A stretch of 64,000 nucleotides of DNA, from positions 106,681 through 170,680 of the forward strand of contig JAJVDF010000349.1 in NCBI GenBank assembly GCA_022410635.1, written 5' to 3'. The notes beneath the pieces were generated by a model. That model was given only the letters and a program-made list of their open reading frames with translations, searched no databases and had not been told where the DNA came from. Each line of letters begins with the position of its first letter. The first letter of the stretch is position 1. Made by a program: the position numbers and the translations under genes. Shown here one piece after another: positions 1 to 9,412 of the stretch. The stretch is from Tretioscincus oriximinensis. Its lineage: Eukaryota > Chordata > Lepidosauria > Squamata > Gymnophthalmidae.

Positions 1-696
1 CACTGAATATTATGGACTACTTATATTGATTATTATGGATTATTATTGANTATTTATATACTCCTTCCTAATCTAAAATATCCTGAAGGGTGTTGTAATA
101 TAAACTTAAAAATAAAAATACAAGATTATTTTAAAAGTATTAAAACACAATTAAAGTTGAATGAGATTTTTGCCTATTTTGTTGCTCCTCACTTGTTCAG
201 AACGTTCACAGTCATTTCTGATTTCGATGTTAAGAAGAAATCAAGTTAACCAAAACTGCAGGTAAACAATCACAACAGCTTCAAATAGATGCTGAATAGC
301 ATTGGTGACAAGAATAGTGCCTCACAGAGGCATAGCAATTGGTACTGTTTTTCTGGGATCATCTTTTCAAATATAAGAGCAGAATTACTACAAAACAATT
401 CCTCTTACTTCTCACACACGGACCTGTCAAGAATACCACATATTTCATAGTTGCTGTAAGAGATGTGTTCCTTATCTGGATAAAATTGGGCAACATGGTA
501 GACAAATCCATTATTCTCAAGACAAATGTGGGTATCTTGGTAAAAATCCCTTAATTGGTACAATAAAGTGCATATCTACATAATCATTTTAGAGCATCTA
601 CCACTTGAGCTTGGGGATGGGGTGGCACAAGAAACGACTACTTCTAGCTCTAATAGGTTTACTAACTATTACAGAAGAAGTTTAACAATAGTAGTC
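1..696. other. AT-rich non-coding stretch
   Basis: No recognisable gene or repeat. The open frames here are short and low in complexity and show no protein-family motif. Confidence 0.6.
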
Positions 697-704
697 CATG
701 CCAT

Positions 705-857
705 CAGGGCCAGATTTAGGCTGTATTTGGCCCAATGGCTGTAATCTACTTATTTATTTACTTATTTACTTCATTTATTTTACTCTCCCTCTTCCCTCAG
801 CTACTTTGGGTTTTATAATAATAGAGAAATATATATATATTACTAAGAAGATATTAA

Positions 858-911
<54 letters not shown>

Positions 912-1036
912 TATATAGATATATAGATATATAGATATATAGATATATAGATATATAGATATATAGATATATAGATATATATATTAATATCTTCTTAGTA
1001 CTACTGGTATCTATATTTTGCCTAAATACAGCCCTG
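705..1036. mobile_element. hAT-type MITE, copy 1
   Basis: Non-autonomous DNA element bounded by imperfect terminal inverted repeats (left end begins CAGGGCCAGATTTAGGC, right end closes with CTAAATACAGCCCTG). It is flanked by 8-bp near-duplicates, catgccat at 697-704 and catgccgt at 1037-1044, the duplication size typical of hAT transposases. The same family occurs at 11854-12060 in the opposite orientation, with matching ends and interior. There is no transposase coding capacity. The centre has been replaced by an AT and ATATAG microsatellite (861-980) framed by 20-bp inverted arms. Assignment to hAT rests on target-site length and the CAGGGC-type end. Confidence 0.7.
861..980. repeat. (AT)n followed by (ATATAG)n microsatellite
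   Basis: About 45 bp of AT repeats pass into roughly a dozen ATATAG units. The tract lies between perfect 20-bp inverted arms at 841-860 and 981-1000, inside the hAT-type MITE. Confidence 0.95.
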
Positions 1037-1044
1037 CATGCCGT

Positions 1045-1529
1045 TTTTCCAGATTTCCATGACTTCCAGATTGAAATATTGTAACAGACGTGGAGGTAGC
1101 TTTAAAAAATTAGGTGCAACTTAAAAGAAAGCTGCATTTAAAGGAATTGCGCTGGTTGACCATTTTTAGACCAAAATGAAAACTCAACTTTGTTTTAGAA
1201 ATTTCTTGAGCTTCAAATAAAAGAAACCTTCCATTTTACAATACAGCTTTCTTCTCTAGCTCAAGGGGCGATGAATGAGCGTGCTTTGGCATTTGCTTTA
1301 TGTTTCAAAGAGGCTGCATTCCCCTCTTTAAAAGGGAATGGAAAATGAAAGCAAAATAAAGGCTTAATTTTCCCTGAGCATTCATTCCATGTTAATGTCC
1401 CAGTTGCTGTGAGCTGAGAGTGCTCATTGAACCTCTTTCATCGGGCTGCAGTAGCTGGAAAAATCTGTTTTTCCAGAGGAGAGAGGGAAGCTGCTGAGCC
1501 TGGAGGGAATGCCAAACAAAAGAACCCCC
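1045..1529. other. Unassigned non-coding DNA
   Basis: No repeat family or exon recognised. The open frame from 1427 has no recognisable domain and partly overlaps the dispersed repeat that starts near 1530. Confidence 0.5.
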
Positions 1530-1785
1530 AGCCCCTGCCCTCTCGCACGCTCGCTTTTTGTTGTCTGATCTCTGTTGTCAGTGTACAAGTGGCGCAAATT
1601 ACAAAAAGCAGCAGAGACGATGCAATTTCACCACGAACTGTGGAGCAGAAACATGTGGTGTGAGTGACGCTGCAGCACTTCNAAGTCTGTTTTTATGGTA
1701 ACATAGTTGGAACGATGAACTTTGGCTTCGCAGTTATGTGTGCATTAAGGGGAAATGCGTCTGCAGCCAGAGAGTGTTATTTTAT
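1530..1785 (+). repeat. Unclassified dispersed repeat, copy A
   Basis: Diverged match to 27560-27795 in the same orientation. Shared blocks include gacgatgcaa..tcaccacg around 1615-1635, cagcagaaa-like sequence just after it, and gcattaag..gtctgcagcc near the right end. The family is unnamed here; the central parts differ by indels, so both copies are old or belong to different subfamilies. Confidence 0.55.
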
Positions 1786-2218
1786 TACTACAATGTGCTA
1801 AAAGCCCTTGGAACACAACATCAAAACACTCCAAAAAATGGAGTTAAATAGAAAGATCTGAATGGTTAGCATCACACTCAACTTCCATGTTCTGTGCTTG
1901 TTTGCAAAGTGCTACAAGACTGAAATATTCATTAGAACATGGGTGGCCCAAACAAATTATGATAGAGAAAGATGCAGAGTGCTTACAAGTTTTTTAAATA
2001 CGTGTGTGATGATGTAACTAGTTTGCATTTTATCTACTCAATTCTTTTTTATGCTTTACTTTTAATCTATTGTGCAGTTGCATGCATTCATGTAATGAAA
2101 AAAGGAGAAAAAGACAAGTAGTTTATCATATCCATAGGCAGATAGAAAGAGGAATGCCCACGTAGTATGTAAAGTAAAACCCTTTTTGGTGTGGTGTAAA
2201 CTGTTACAATACAGGTAG

Positions 2219-2220
<2 letters not shown>

Positions 2221-2280
<60 letters not shown>
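2221..2280. repeat. Perfect (AT)30 microsatellite
   Basis: Sixty bases of uninterrupted AT dinucleotide. It explains the poly-Tyr/Ile open frame on the minus strand, which is not a gene. Confidence 0.98.
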
Positions 2281-2283
<3 letters not shown>

Positions 2284-2950
2284 TTGAGTTAACCAACATT
2301 CCAAAGAACAATTTTCAGCTCCACATTCTGCATATGAAGAAATAAGCATTTTGATGCCAGTTAAGGAGCCCAGTTCATTTCCCATGTAATAATGAGGAAA
2401 CAGTGCTTTCCTAATATATCCTAGAAAGAATGATGTTGATGGTATAGTTCATCTCTAAACTTATCCACACTTCAATGATTTAAGAAGCAAACTGCAAAAC
2501 CACCAGCAGCATTTCAATCACTTTGCAACTGAACATCTCACAAAGATTTTAAACTGCAACAAAAATGAAATATTCAGATTATGTAGAATAAATCATTGTA
2601 CCATCCATTCCCTTTTACATTTTGAAGCATTCTGCTTTCAACATTCTAATACCAAAGCCAGGAACAAAAAGGTGATCAAATCCACAAAAATATGACAAAG
2701 AGTCTTTCCAAACTTCTTTGTTTGGAACAGAATTCCTTGTGGTCATATTTCAAGTTTGTTTCACATGTCAATGCAGATCAGTGAGGCCCTGTCTACACTG
2801 AGGTCTTGCCCACACAGGATGGACCATGATCCAGATCAGGGGCACTTGATCTGGTTTTTGGTGATGAGGATGCATCAGCTTTCAACATGGAATGTTGAAA
2901 CATATTGAAGATTTCCTTTCATTTTCCAGAGTACCATATGACCCTTTTGG
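2281..2950. other. Unassigned non-coding DNA
   Basis: No coding signal. A small inverted repeat (ccagatca / tgatctgg around an 8-base loop, near 2832-2857) is the only structure seen. Confidence 0.5.
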
Positions 2951-3373
2951 GTGATTCCCCCATGTGCATCACCAAAATGTATTCATTGGATGTTCCAACA
3001 TGAGGCATCTTTGTTCCTAGCCCTTCAGAGCCCTTTGTGGTCCATGTAGGCAGGGATTCAGGACATGTCCTGATGACTTTGCAAATCCAGATCTACTAAG
3101 CTGTGCCATAGCATGACTAGAGCAAAAAGTTTCAAACTTTTGTTAATAAAGCAACACAGATCTATTCTAATGTCACAAGANAAATTAACTTCAAGACAAA
3201 TTGTGCACAGATGATTAGTTTACATTACATTTTGGTAAATNGAAGGAAGTTAAGACTTTCCATTCCTGAGCCCAGTAGATATATCCAGTCAGGAACAGGG
3301 AGGTAGAAACTCTATTGTTCTATCTTAGTTAATGGAGGCACATCTAAAATAACAGCAAAAGAAATAATGATGG
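2951..3373 (+). repeat. Duplicated segment, copy 1 (unoccupied site)
   Basis: Strong similarity, estimated well above 90% by eye, to 12174-12709 in the same orientation. Relative to copy 2 it lacks about 30 bp near 3030 and has an extra ~15 bp near 2965. At 3322/3323 (..tgttctat|cttagtt..) it also lacks the 98-bp LINE-type tail present in copy 2, so it preserves the pre-insertion site. It may be a local segmental duplication or two copies of an unlisted interspersed repeat. Confidence 0.85.
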
Positions 3374-4640
3374 GGCAGTCAGAGCAATAACACCCAGTTT
3401 TTTCATTTACTATAATGGGATAATAATATAACATTGCAGTTGATTCAGTGCTGTTTCTGGAGGCAAACTAAAGAAAGGAAAATATGATCCTTTAAAAGCT
3501 TTCTCCATCTGAAGCTATTCAGGGCAAATAGAAGAAGAAATGAATTGAGTGAACAGCCTCTATCAGAAATTCAGAAAATCAGACATCAAGGTTTAATAAG
3601 CTGCTCTCAAATATCTGAGAGTCCCATCACTGAATGGTTGGTTTCATGTATCTGTGGGCAACATCACCTCAAATATGTAGCAGTTTGCTAATATCCAAGG
3701 CTCCCTTGAAGTTTCTCAGAAATAGAAGAAATATTTGAGGAGAGAATATAAATCCATATTAGTCCATCAAGTTAACATACAGGAGATTGATCATTACTGC
3801 CTTATTTTCACATTAATATAATCTGAGAAAGAATTTAGACAATTCTGATTATGACTTTTATCCTGAGCACGTCTTGATTGCCTGACANAAGCAAATTGGG
3901 GAACACACAGAACTGCCTCCTTAACAGTACTGCTGCATCTTCGCTTGATATCGTGGATCCACAGTGAAGAAACCTAGGCTATGGTCCTGATCTTTTGGGT
4001 CTTTTTTGCACCCTTGTCTTCAATCACCTGGGTAGAGTGTAGGTAATGTAGAGATGCATGACCTGAGAAGGTCTGCAGAGGTATCTGTCAAGTTATATGG
4101 AGAGAAGGCGCGAATCAGTCATATACTTTTCTAATGGAATGTTAAAGATTTCTGGTCATCTTAAGATTCAGCTGAATCTCTGTGTGGCCACTTTACTGAG
4201 AGCAGTGGACCTTGGAGCCACAATACCTGCTGAAATGGGTCTTCTAGGAGCTTTGAGTTCAGGAACTTTNGATCCATTGGAGTCTTTGAGGACTGTCTCT
4301 GAAGCATGTAGAAGGCTGGACTGGAATGGCTGCCACTGTGGAGACAGCATTGTTCTTGGGCAAAATTATCTGTTTTGGATTTTTAGAGGTACGTACAGAA
4401 AGGCCCTGAAGTGTTGATCTTTCTTCCTTGCAAGTGAGTGCAGAAAGAGCCAAAAGTTTTAAAGAGGCTTCATGATGAACAGGGGCAGAGAATGAAACAT
4501 TTGTCCAAACACCTTTCAATCAGTTGGCACTCTTAGCTTACATAGTGGATGGTACACTCCTAATTTTTACTAAATGTTCCTGTAGTTAATTACTTTTTTG
4601 GTACTCTATTCAACAGAGAATGCCAATATTTGGAGATGAA
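3374..4640. other. Unassigned non-coding DNA
   Basis: Open frames on both strands at 4097-4519 overlap one another, contain Ns and lack family motifs, so they are treated as chance. No repeat was recognised. Confidence 0.45.
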
Positions 4641-4649
4641 GAGACATAC

Positions 4650-4874
4650 CCTTGTACTGCATCAACATTACTCTTCTTGTTTGTTAAGATTTCAAAGCAG
4701 TGGTGCCTATTGGCTGGCCTTTGGCTGAAGAAATGCCATCTCTATCCCTACTTTTAATATTGTTTTATACTTTTGTAATTTTTGTATTGATGTTTTACTG
4801 TTTTTGCCGCCCTGAGACCTTCGGGTATAGGGTGGGGTATAAGTGTAAATAAATAAATAAATAAATAAATAAAT
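4650..4874 (+). mobile_element. L2-type LINE 3' end
   Basis: 5'-truncated LINE 3' terminus. It has the GGCTGAAGAAATGCC-type block near 4725, the conserved GCCGCCCTGAGACCTTCGGG block at 4808-4827, a GGGGTATAA block, and a terminal (AAAT)n tract from about 4848 to 4874. The same 3' block recurs at many other places in this window in both orientations, including the end of the L2 copy whose RT is visible at 46 kb. Confidence 0.85.
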
Positions 4875-5059
4875 ATTGTATATGTCCGCTCAATTCCCAG
4901 TATTTGTTGCTGTTGGCCTTTACTGCAAATATCACAGTAGCAATATCTGGAAGCTTCCAGTAACCATCTATAATTTAAAACTTATAGTGGATTGGGCCCA
5001 TAAGGCTGGTAAGACAAAGTGGAATTACTGGAATGTTGCAAATGTCAGGACTGTCTGTT

Positions 5060-6480
5060 AATATAGAAAAGTCAGAAATAATTTGTCTAGAAACCAAACC
5101 AAAAAAACCCAAACACAATTGGACTTAAGGAAAGCAGCTGGCCTTAAATTAGATACCAAAAACGAAGTACTTGGGTATTTGGTTATATAAGAACTCTGAA
5201 AGAATAGTAGAAAGATCTAGAGAATTAATAAACAACTTAGGAGCTGGAAAAATAATTTTTAGACCAGGATTGATAAAATTGGAGCAATAAAAATTGCTCA
5301 TAATATCCAAGATAATTTACCTATTCCAAACCTTACCAAGTATGGTAAGTAACGGAGAATTAAAGAAATGGGATTAAAAAAATAGAAAGATGGATAACAG
5401 ATGGGAAAAATCCAAGAATAAGAAATAAATGGCTAATAACTGCTGAAGAAGGTGGATGGGGAATCCCCAATGTGGAGTCCTATCGCCTTCCAAATTTATA
5501 AATTACTAAAGACCCCATATTCTAATAAAAACGGGCAAAAATAGACATATAAATAAGATCAAAGAAAGAGAAATATTTTTTGCAAATTGAACAAGGAGGG
5601 AAGAGAAAGAGTGGGAAGAACCATTTAGACGTACAGTGTNCATATGGAAAAAAGGAAAAGGAAATTGATTATGGAAATTGAAAGTAAAATTGCTTAGGTG
5701 CAAAAAATCAAGGGCATTACAAAGTTTGAAGAACAATAATAAGTCTTAGAACAATGGAGATCGAATGGAAATTTAGGAAATTAGGAGACTGATTGGGGAT
5801 TGAAATTGGATTCAAGCAATGGCAATAAAAATATATGAATAGGAATACACTAAAAAAGAAGATAAAAGAAATAGACAAGCCATTTGAGAAAATAATAAAA
5901 CATTACTTAGATGGAGGGAAAGGTGCTACTGGACAGATTTACAGACCTTTATAAATGAAGAGTTGAGGAACAAGGTCCATGAATTATGGCCCACTGATAC
6001 ACAAATAGGCAGGGAGGTTGTTACAAGGGATTTTTTCCTTTAAAGAAGGAAAAACTAAATAAACTAAAAGAAATGAGAAAAACTATACATAGGTTGTATA
6101 GGACACCAGTCCATCTAGCGTGTATGGTACTAAATATGGATGGGGGATGTGGCATGGATGTGGATGGAGAGGAGTNTAGAAACATATGCTTTGGGAATGT
6201 GACATGGTTTAAGAGTATTGGAGGAAGATAGAGAAAGAAATCAATTTAATCTTAAATACTCAAATTAGTATTACTGATATGATGGTAACCATGCACACTG
6301 AATTGAATACAACTATGTGGTATCATAGAGTGCAGTTAAATTGTCTCCAATATGCAACTGATCAGGATGCCCTCCAGTGGATTTGGTACTGAAAGAATTG
6401 TTAGCAAGTTAGTAACTCATACACGAGATAATAACCATGAAAAATACTGATCATCAATAAGAGATCTAGGATAATCAACT
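5060..6480 (+). mobile_element. L1 ORF2 C-terminal fragment, decayed
   Basis: Translating the plus strand piecewise in three frames gives L1 ORF2 sequence downstream of the RT catalytic core. A leucine/isoleucine-rich block (roughly 5150-5340) is followed by a lysine-rich block with a GGWGIPN-like motif near 5450-5475. A degraded C-terminal segment with HMLWEC..V..YWRKI lies near 6180-6240, matching the Trp/Cys-rich C-terminal region of L1 ORF2 proteins. Stops and frameshifts are frequent, so the copy is dead. Its 5' part, with endonuclease and RT core, is missing. The remainder to about 6480 is probably 3' UTR. Confidence 0.8.
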
Positions 6481-6658
6481 TTGAGCTAAGGAAGACGAAT
6501 GTGAGGGGATTGTGAGTTTTGTTCATATTTGAACCATCCAAAAGGGTTGTCATATTGAAATGAGGTCAGAGATCTTGTACCCATTGGTAGTTTTAGAGAT
6601 GAAAATGTGTAGTCTCCATGTTCAGCTACAACTGTCAAAACTGCCTCTTCTGCAGAGC

Positions 6659-6988
6659 AGGCATGGATAGCTAAGTCACTAAGGAAACAGTCTCTCATCT
6701 GGGAGATGGGGTTTCGAAGCCCTGTGTCGGACGTGGGGAGGGGTGAGCACCTTCCACTAGCCTGTAGCTCTAGTCACCCAGCTATTCGAAAGCATGAATT
6801 GCAAGAAATTGCAACTGACTGCAAGTAGATACATGGGAACTACCACAGCCTGGTGGGAAAGACAGAATGTAAGCCTTCAGACAAAAGTACCCTTGTAAGC
6901 CACTTTGNGTCCCTTTGAAAGGTGAGAAAAGCAGGGTATAAGAACCCCGTTCTTTTTCTTCTTTTTCTTTTACTTCTTCTTCTTCTTC
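6659..6988 (+). mobile_element. tRNA-Lys-derived SINE, copy A
   Basis: The head resembles tRNA-Lys: an A-box-like TAGCTAAGTCACTAAG near 6668 and a B-box-like GGGTTTCGAAGCC near 6709, which together would form an internal pol III promoter. A family-specific middle follows (CTAGCCTGTAGCTCTAG, then TTGCAAGAAATTGCAACTG). The 3' tail reads gtaagccactttg..gtgagaaaagcagggtataa and ends in TTC/TTTTC repeats. That tail resembles the Bov-B-derived tail of squamate SINEs, which implies mobilisation by an RTE-type LINE in trans. No coding capacity. Confidence 0.85.
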
Positions 6989-6999
6989 TATTAAAGGCA

Positions 7000-8677
7000 T
7001 TCATTGTCTCATGCCACTTTCTTAATTTCATTCCTGTTCTAAATTTGCAGCATTTCTACTTCCTTCTCTCTTTTCTTCCATTCACCCAAGTAGTTCCTAC
7101 CTGCTCTTGCTTGCATTAGCCAATTTGCCTCTGTTAGAGGAATGAGAGGGAGGTGACTGTTTTGCTAAATTACAGTTCCAAACTAATCCTCTTGTAACAA
7201 AACCATTCGTTCTCAGGTTGGTGCGAGAGAGTAAAAATATAACAGGAGATGGGAGAATTAATTTTTCCTTGTGAAATGTCCCAGAAAGATAAAATGCTAT
7301 TATCCAATGAGCTTTAAAAAGTACCTCCACTGCTACCCCTCGTGAGTTATTACTACTTAGGAAAATCAATAATGACATTTGATTTCTTTTCAGAACATCN
7401 GAGAGCCCGGATGATCCACTGTTTAAATACAGAAATCAGTCTTAACTTGAAGTCATTAATAGTGAGAAATGTCAAGCAAAGTACTTTATAGTCAGGGAGA
7501 AAAATGAGTTTTATTTAAGCCTGGATGAGCATATACCACATGGACCTGACACAAGCTATTTGCAAACTCTACATATGGGCGTGCATGTATGTGTGTGTGT
7601 GTGCCAGGAAACCAGTCTTCTTTCCTCCTATTTGAACACTGCAGGTTCTCAAGAAGACATTCAGCTTTTTATTATCGTTCTCTTTTATTATAACAGTTGT
7701 AGATCAGGGACGAGGAACCTAAGGCCTGGAGAGAGGATCCAGCCCATGTATGTTCCCCAAAATACAATTTGTCTGCCCCCCAGCATGCAGCTGTGCTGGC
7801 AAATTNCTACATCGCCTCGNTGCCTTTATTTGGCTGCCATGACACTTGCAATTTTCTTGGCCTGGATGGGAAAGAGGACATGGGTAGAGGAAGGAGCTGT
7901 GGTCTGGGTCGGGTAAGGGTGTGACTTGAGGGTGGGGAAGGGAGTGTGGTTCTTAAGTACTGTTACAAATATACAAATGGTCCCTGGCATAAAAAAAAAT
8001 CCCTATGTAAAGAACGGAAACCTTTTTTATTTTCTTGTTTTTGGTCTTCTTTGATTAAAAAACTGTTACCCAGATGTTCAACTGATACACTTTCAGTCCA
8101 AAGTGTTTGTAAAATGAGAACTTTTCCTAGGTGTTTTGAATGTAGTGCCTTCCAGGCAGCAAGAGACAAATGTGGGACCTTCTTTGGAACCTGAAGTTAT
8201 TGGTTGTATTCCTGGTAGATGGAAGGGCAAAATTTGAGGGAGACTGCTTCCCCTGCTTCGTTCTTGCAATGGCATTTCTTGAACATTCAGGTATTTTGAT
8301 TATCCAGAGTGCATGATGATCATGCATCCACAGCCACAATGAGCATTTTCTGGCTGNTTTTGATTATGCACATGCATGGAAACCTTCTGCAAGATGGCAG
8401 ATCATGTAAAACAAAGTCCAGACAAATAACTTATTTTACTTTTTATTACAAAGCCAGTTCTAGGCATCCACTTACTTCTGTCATTTGTTGCTTCCAATGC
8501 TTACACATCTCTACAATAGGTGCTTAATTGAGAGAGGAAATGGTTCTATTGTTTTATAGAAGTCATTACAGAAACCTAAAACTGGATTCACAAGAATATG
8601 ACAATTAGAGGCTGTAGTCAGTGTTTCTGGATTAGATTCTTGAGATAGTAATGGGTAAGCATTTCCAAAAACTTTAG
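7000..8677. other. Unassigned non-coding DNA
   Basis: Contains a short GT run near 7588-7602 and several chance ORFs, but no recognisable gene or repeat. Confidence 0.5.
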
Positions 8678-8794
8678 GAAGAAGAAGAAGAAGAAGAAGA
8701 AGAAGAAGAAGAAGAAGAAGAAGAAGAAGAAGAAGAAGAAGAAGAAGAAGAAGAAGAAGAAGAAGAAGAAGAAGAAGAAGAAGAAGAAGAAGAA
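8678..8794. repeat. (GAA)39 microsatellite
   Basis: 117 bases of essentially pure GAA, derived from the SINE tail. It is a purine/pyrimidine mirror repeat of the class able to form triplex DNA. Confidence 0.97.
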
Positions 8795-9090
8795 CTTGGT
8801 TCTTATACCCCGCTTTTCTCACCTTTCAAAGGGACTCAAAGCGGCTTACAAGGATATATTTTGCCCGAAGGTTCACATTCTATCTTCCCCACCAGGCTAN
8901 GGTGGTTCCCATGTATCTACTTGCATTCAGCTGCAATTTCTTGCAATTCATGCTTTCGAATAGCTGGGTTGGCTAGAGCTACAGGCTAGTGGAAGGTGCT
9001 CACCCCTCNCCACNTCCNACACAGGGCTTCGAAACCCCATTTCCCAGGCNAGAGACGAATTCCTAAGCAACTGAGCTATCCGTGTCTGCG
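8678..9090 (-). mobile_element. tRNA-Lys-derived SINE, copy B, with expanded tail
   Basis: Minus-strand copy of the family at 6659. The GAA tract (TTC on the element strand) forms the 3' tail, followed toward higher coordinates by the gcggggtataagaac-type tail, the middle with CTAGCCTGTAGCTCTAGCC, the B-box near 9030 and the A-box near 9075. The tail is grossly expanded compared with copies at 14225 and 40556. A predicted poly-Leu protein on the minus strand is only the translated repeat. Confidence 0.88.
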
Positions 9091-9324
9091 NAAGAGACTT
9101 ATTCAGATTTCCTATTCATGGTCCTTTAGCCCATCCCAACACGCCCCACACTGGCCCTCATTACATGGTCTGGAAGAGCTTTTGNACACTTTCAATACTT
9201 TTTCTATCATACGGGTGTCTAAGAACAGAAACATGTTTAATTGTGGAGTTGATAGTAACTCTTGGAACCAAAGATCGGGCTTGAGACCTGCTACATGCAC
9301 TCTTCCCTACTCTTAGATGTGGTT

Positions 9325-9412
9325 GTTTTTTAACCTGTTAATTGTGATTTTATTGTTAACNGCCCTGANCCCTTACAGGGCAGTATAAAAGTGTAAATAA
9401 ATAAATAGATAA
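9325..9412 (+). mobile_element. L2-type 3' tail
   Basis: Short 5'-truncated LINE end: degraded GCCCTGA..CTTACAGGGC block near 9362-9382, then gtataaaagtgtaaataaat. It has the same organisation as the tail at 4808-4874. Confidence 0.7.

Noticed and set aside
2062..2385. 107-codon minus-strand ORF with Tyr/Ile repeat
   Set aside because: The repeat is the translated (AT)30 microsatellite; the flanks have no domain.
4097..4519. Three overlapping ORFs
   Set aside because: Mutually overlapping on opposite strands, no domain, and an N in each.
6659..6730. Functional tRNA-Lys gene
   Set aside because: Only the 5' part resembles tRNA-Lys; the anticodon arm and acceptor stem do not fold, and the sequence is the head of a multi-copy SINE.
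8511..8822. Poly-Leu ORF on the minus strand
   Set aside because: Translation of the (GAA)n SINE tail.
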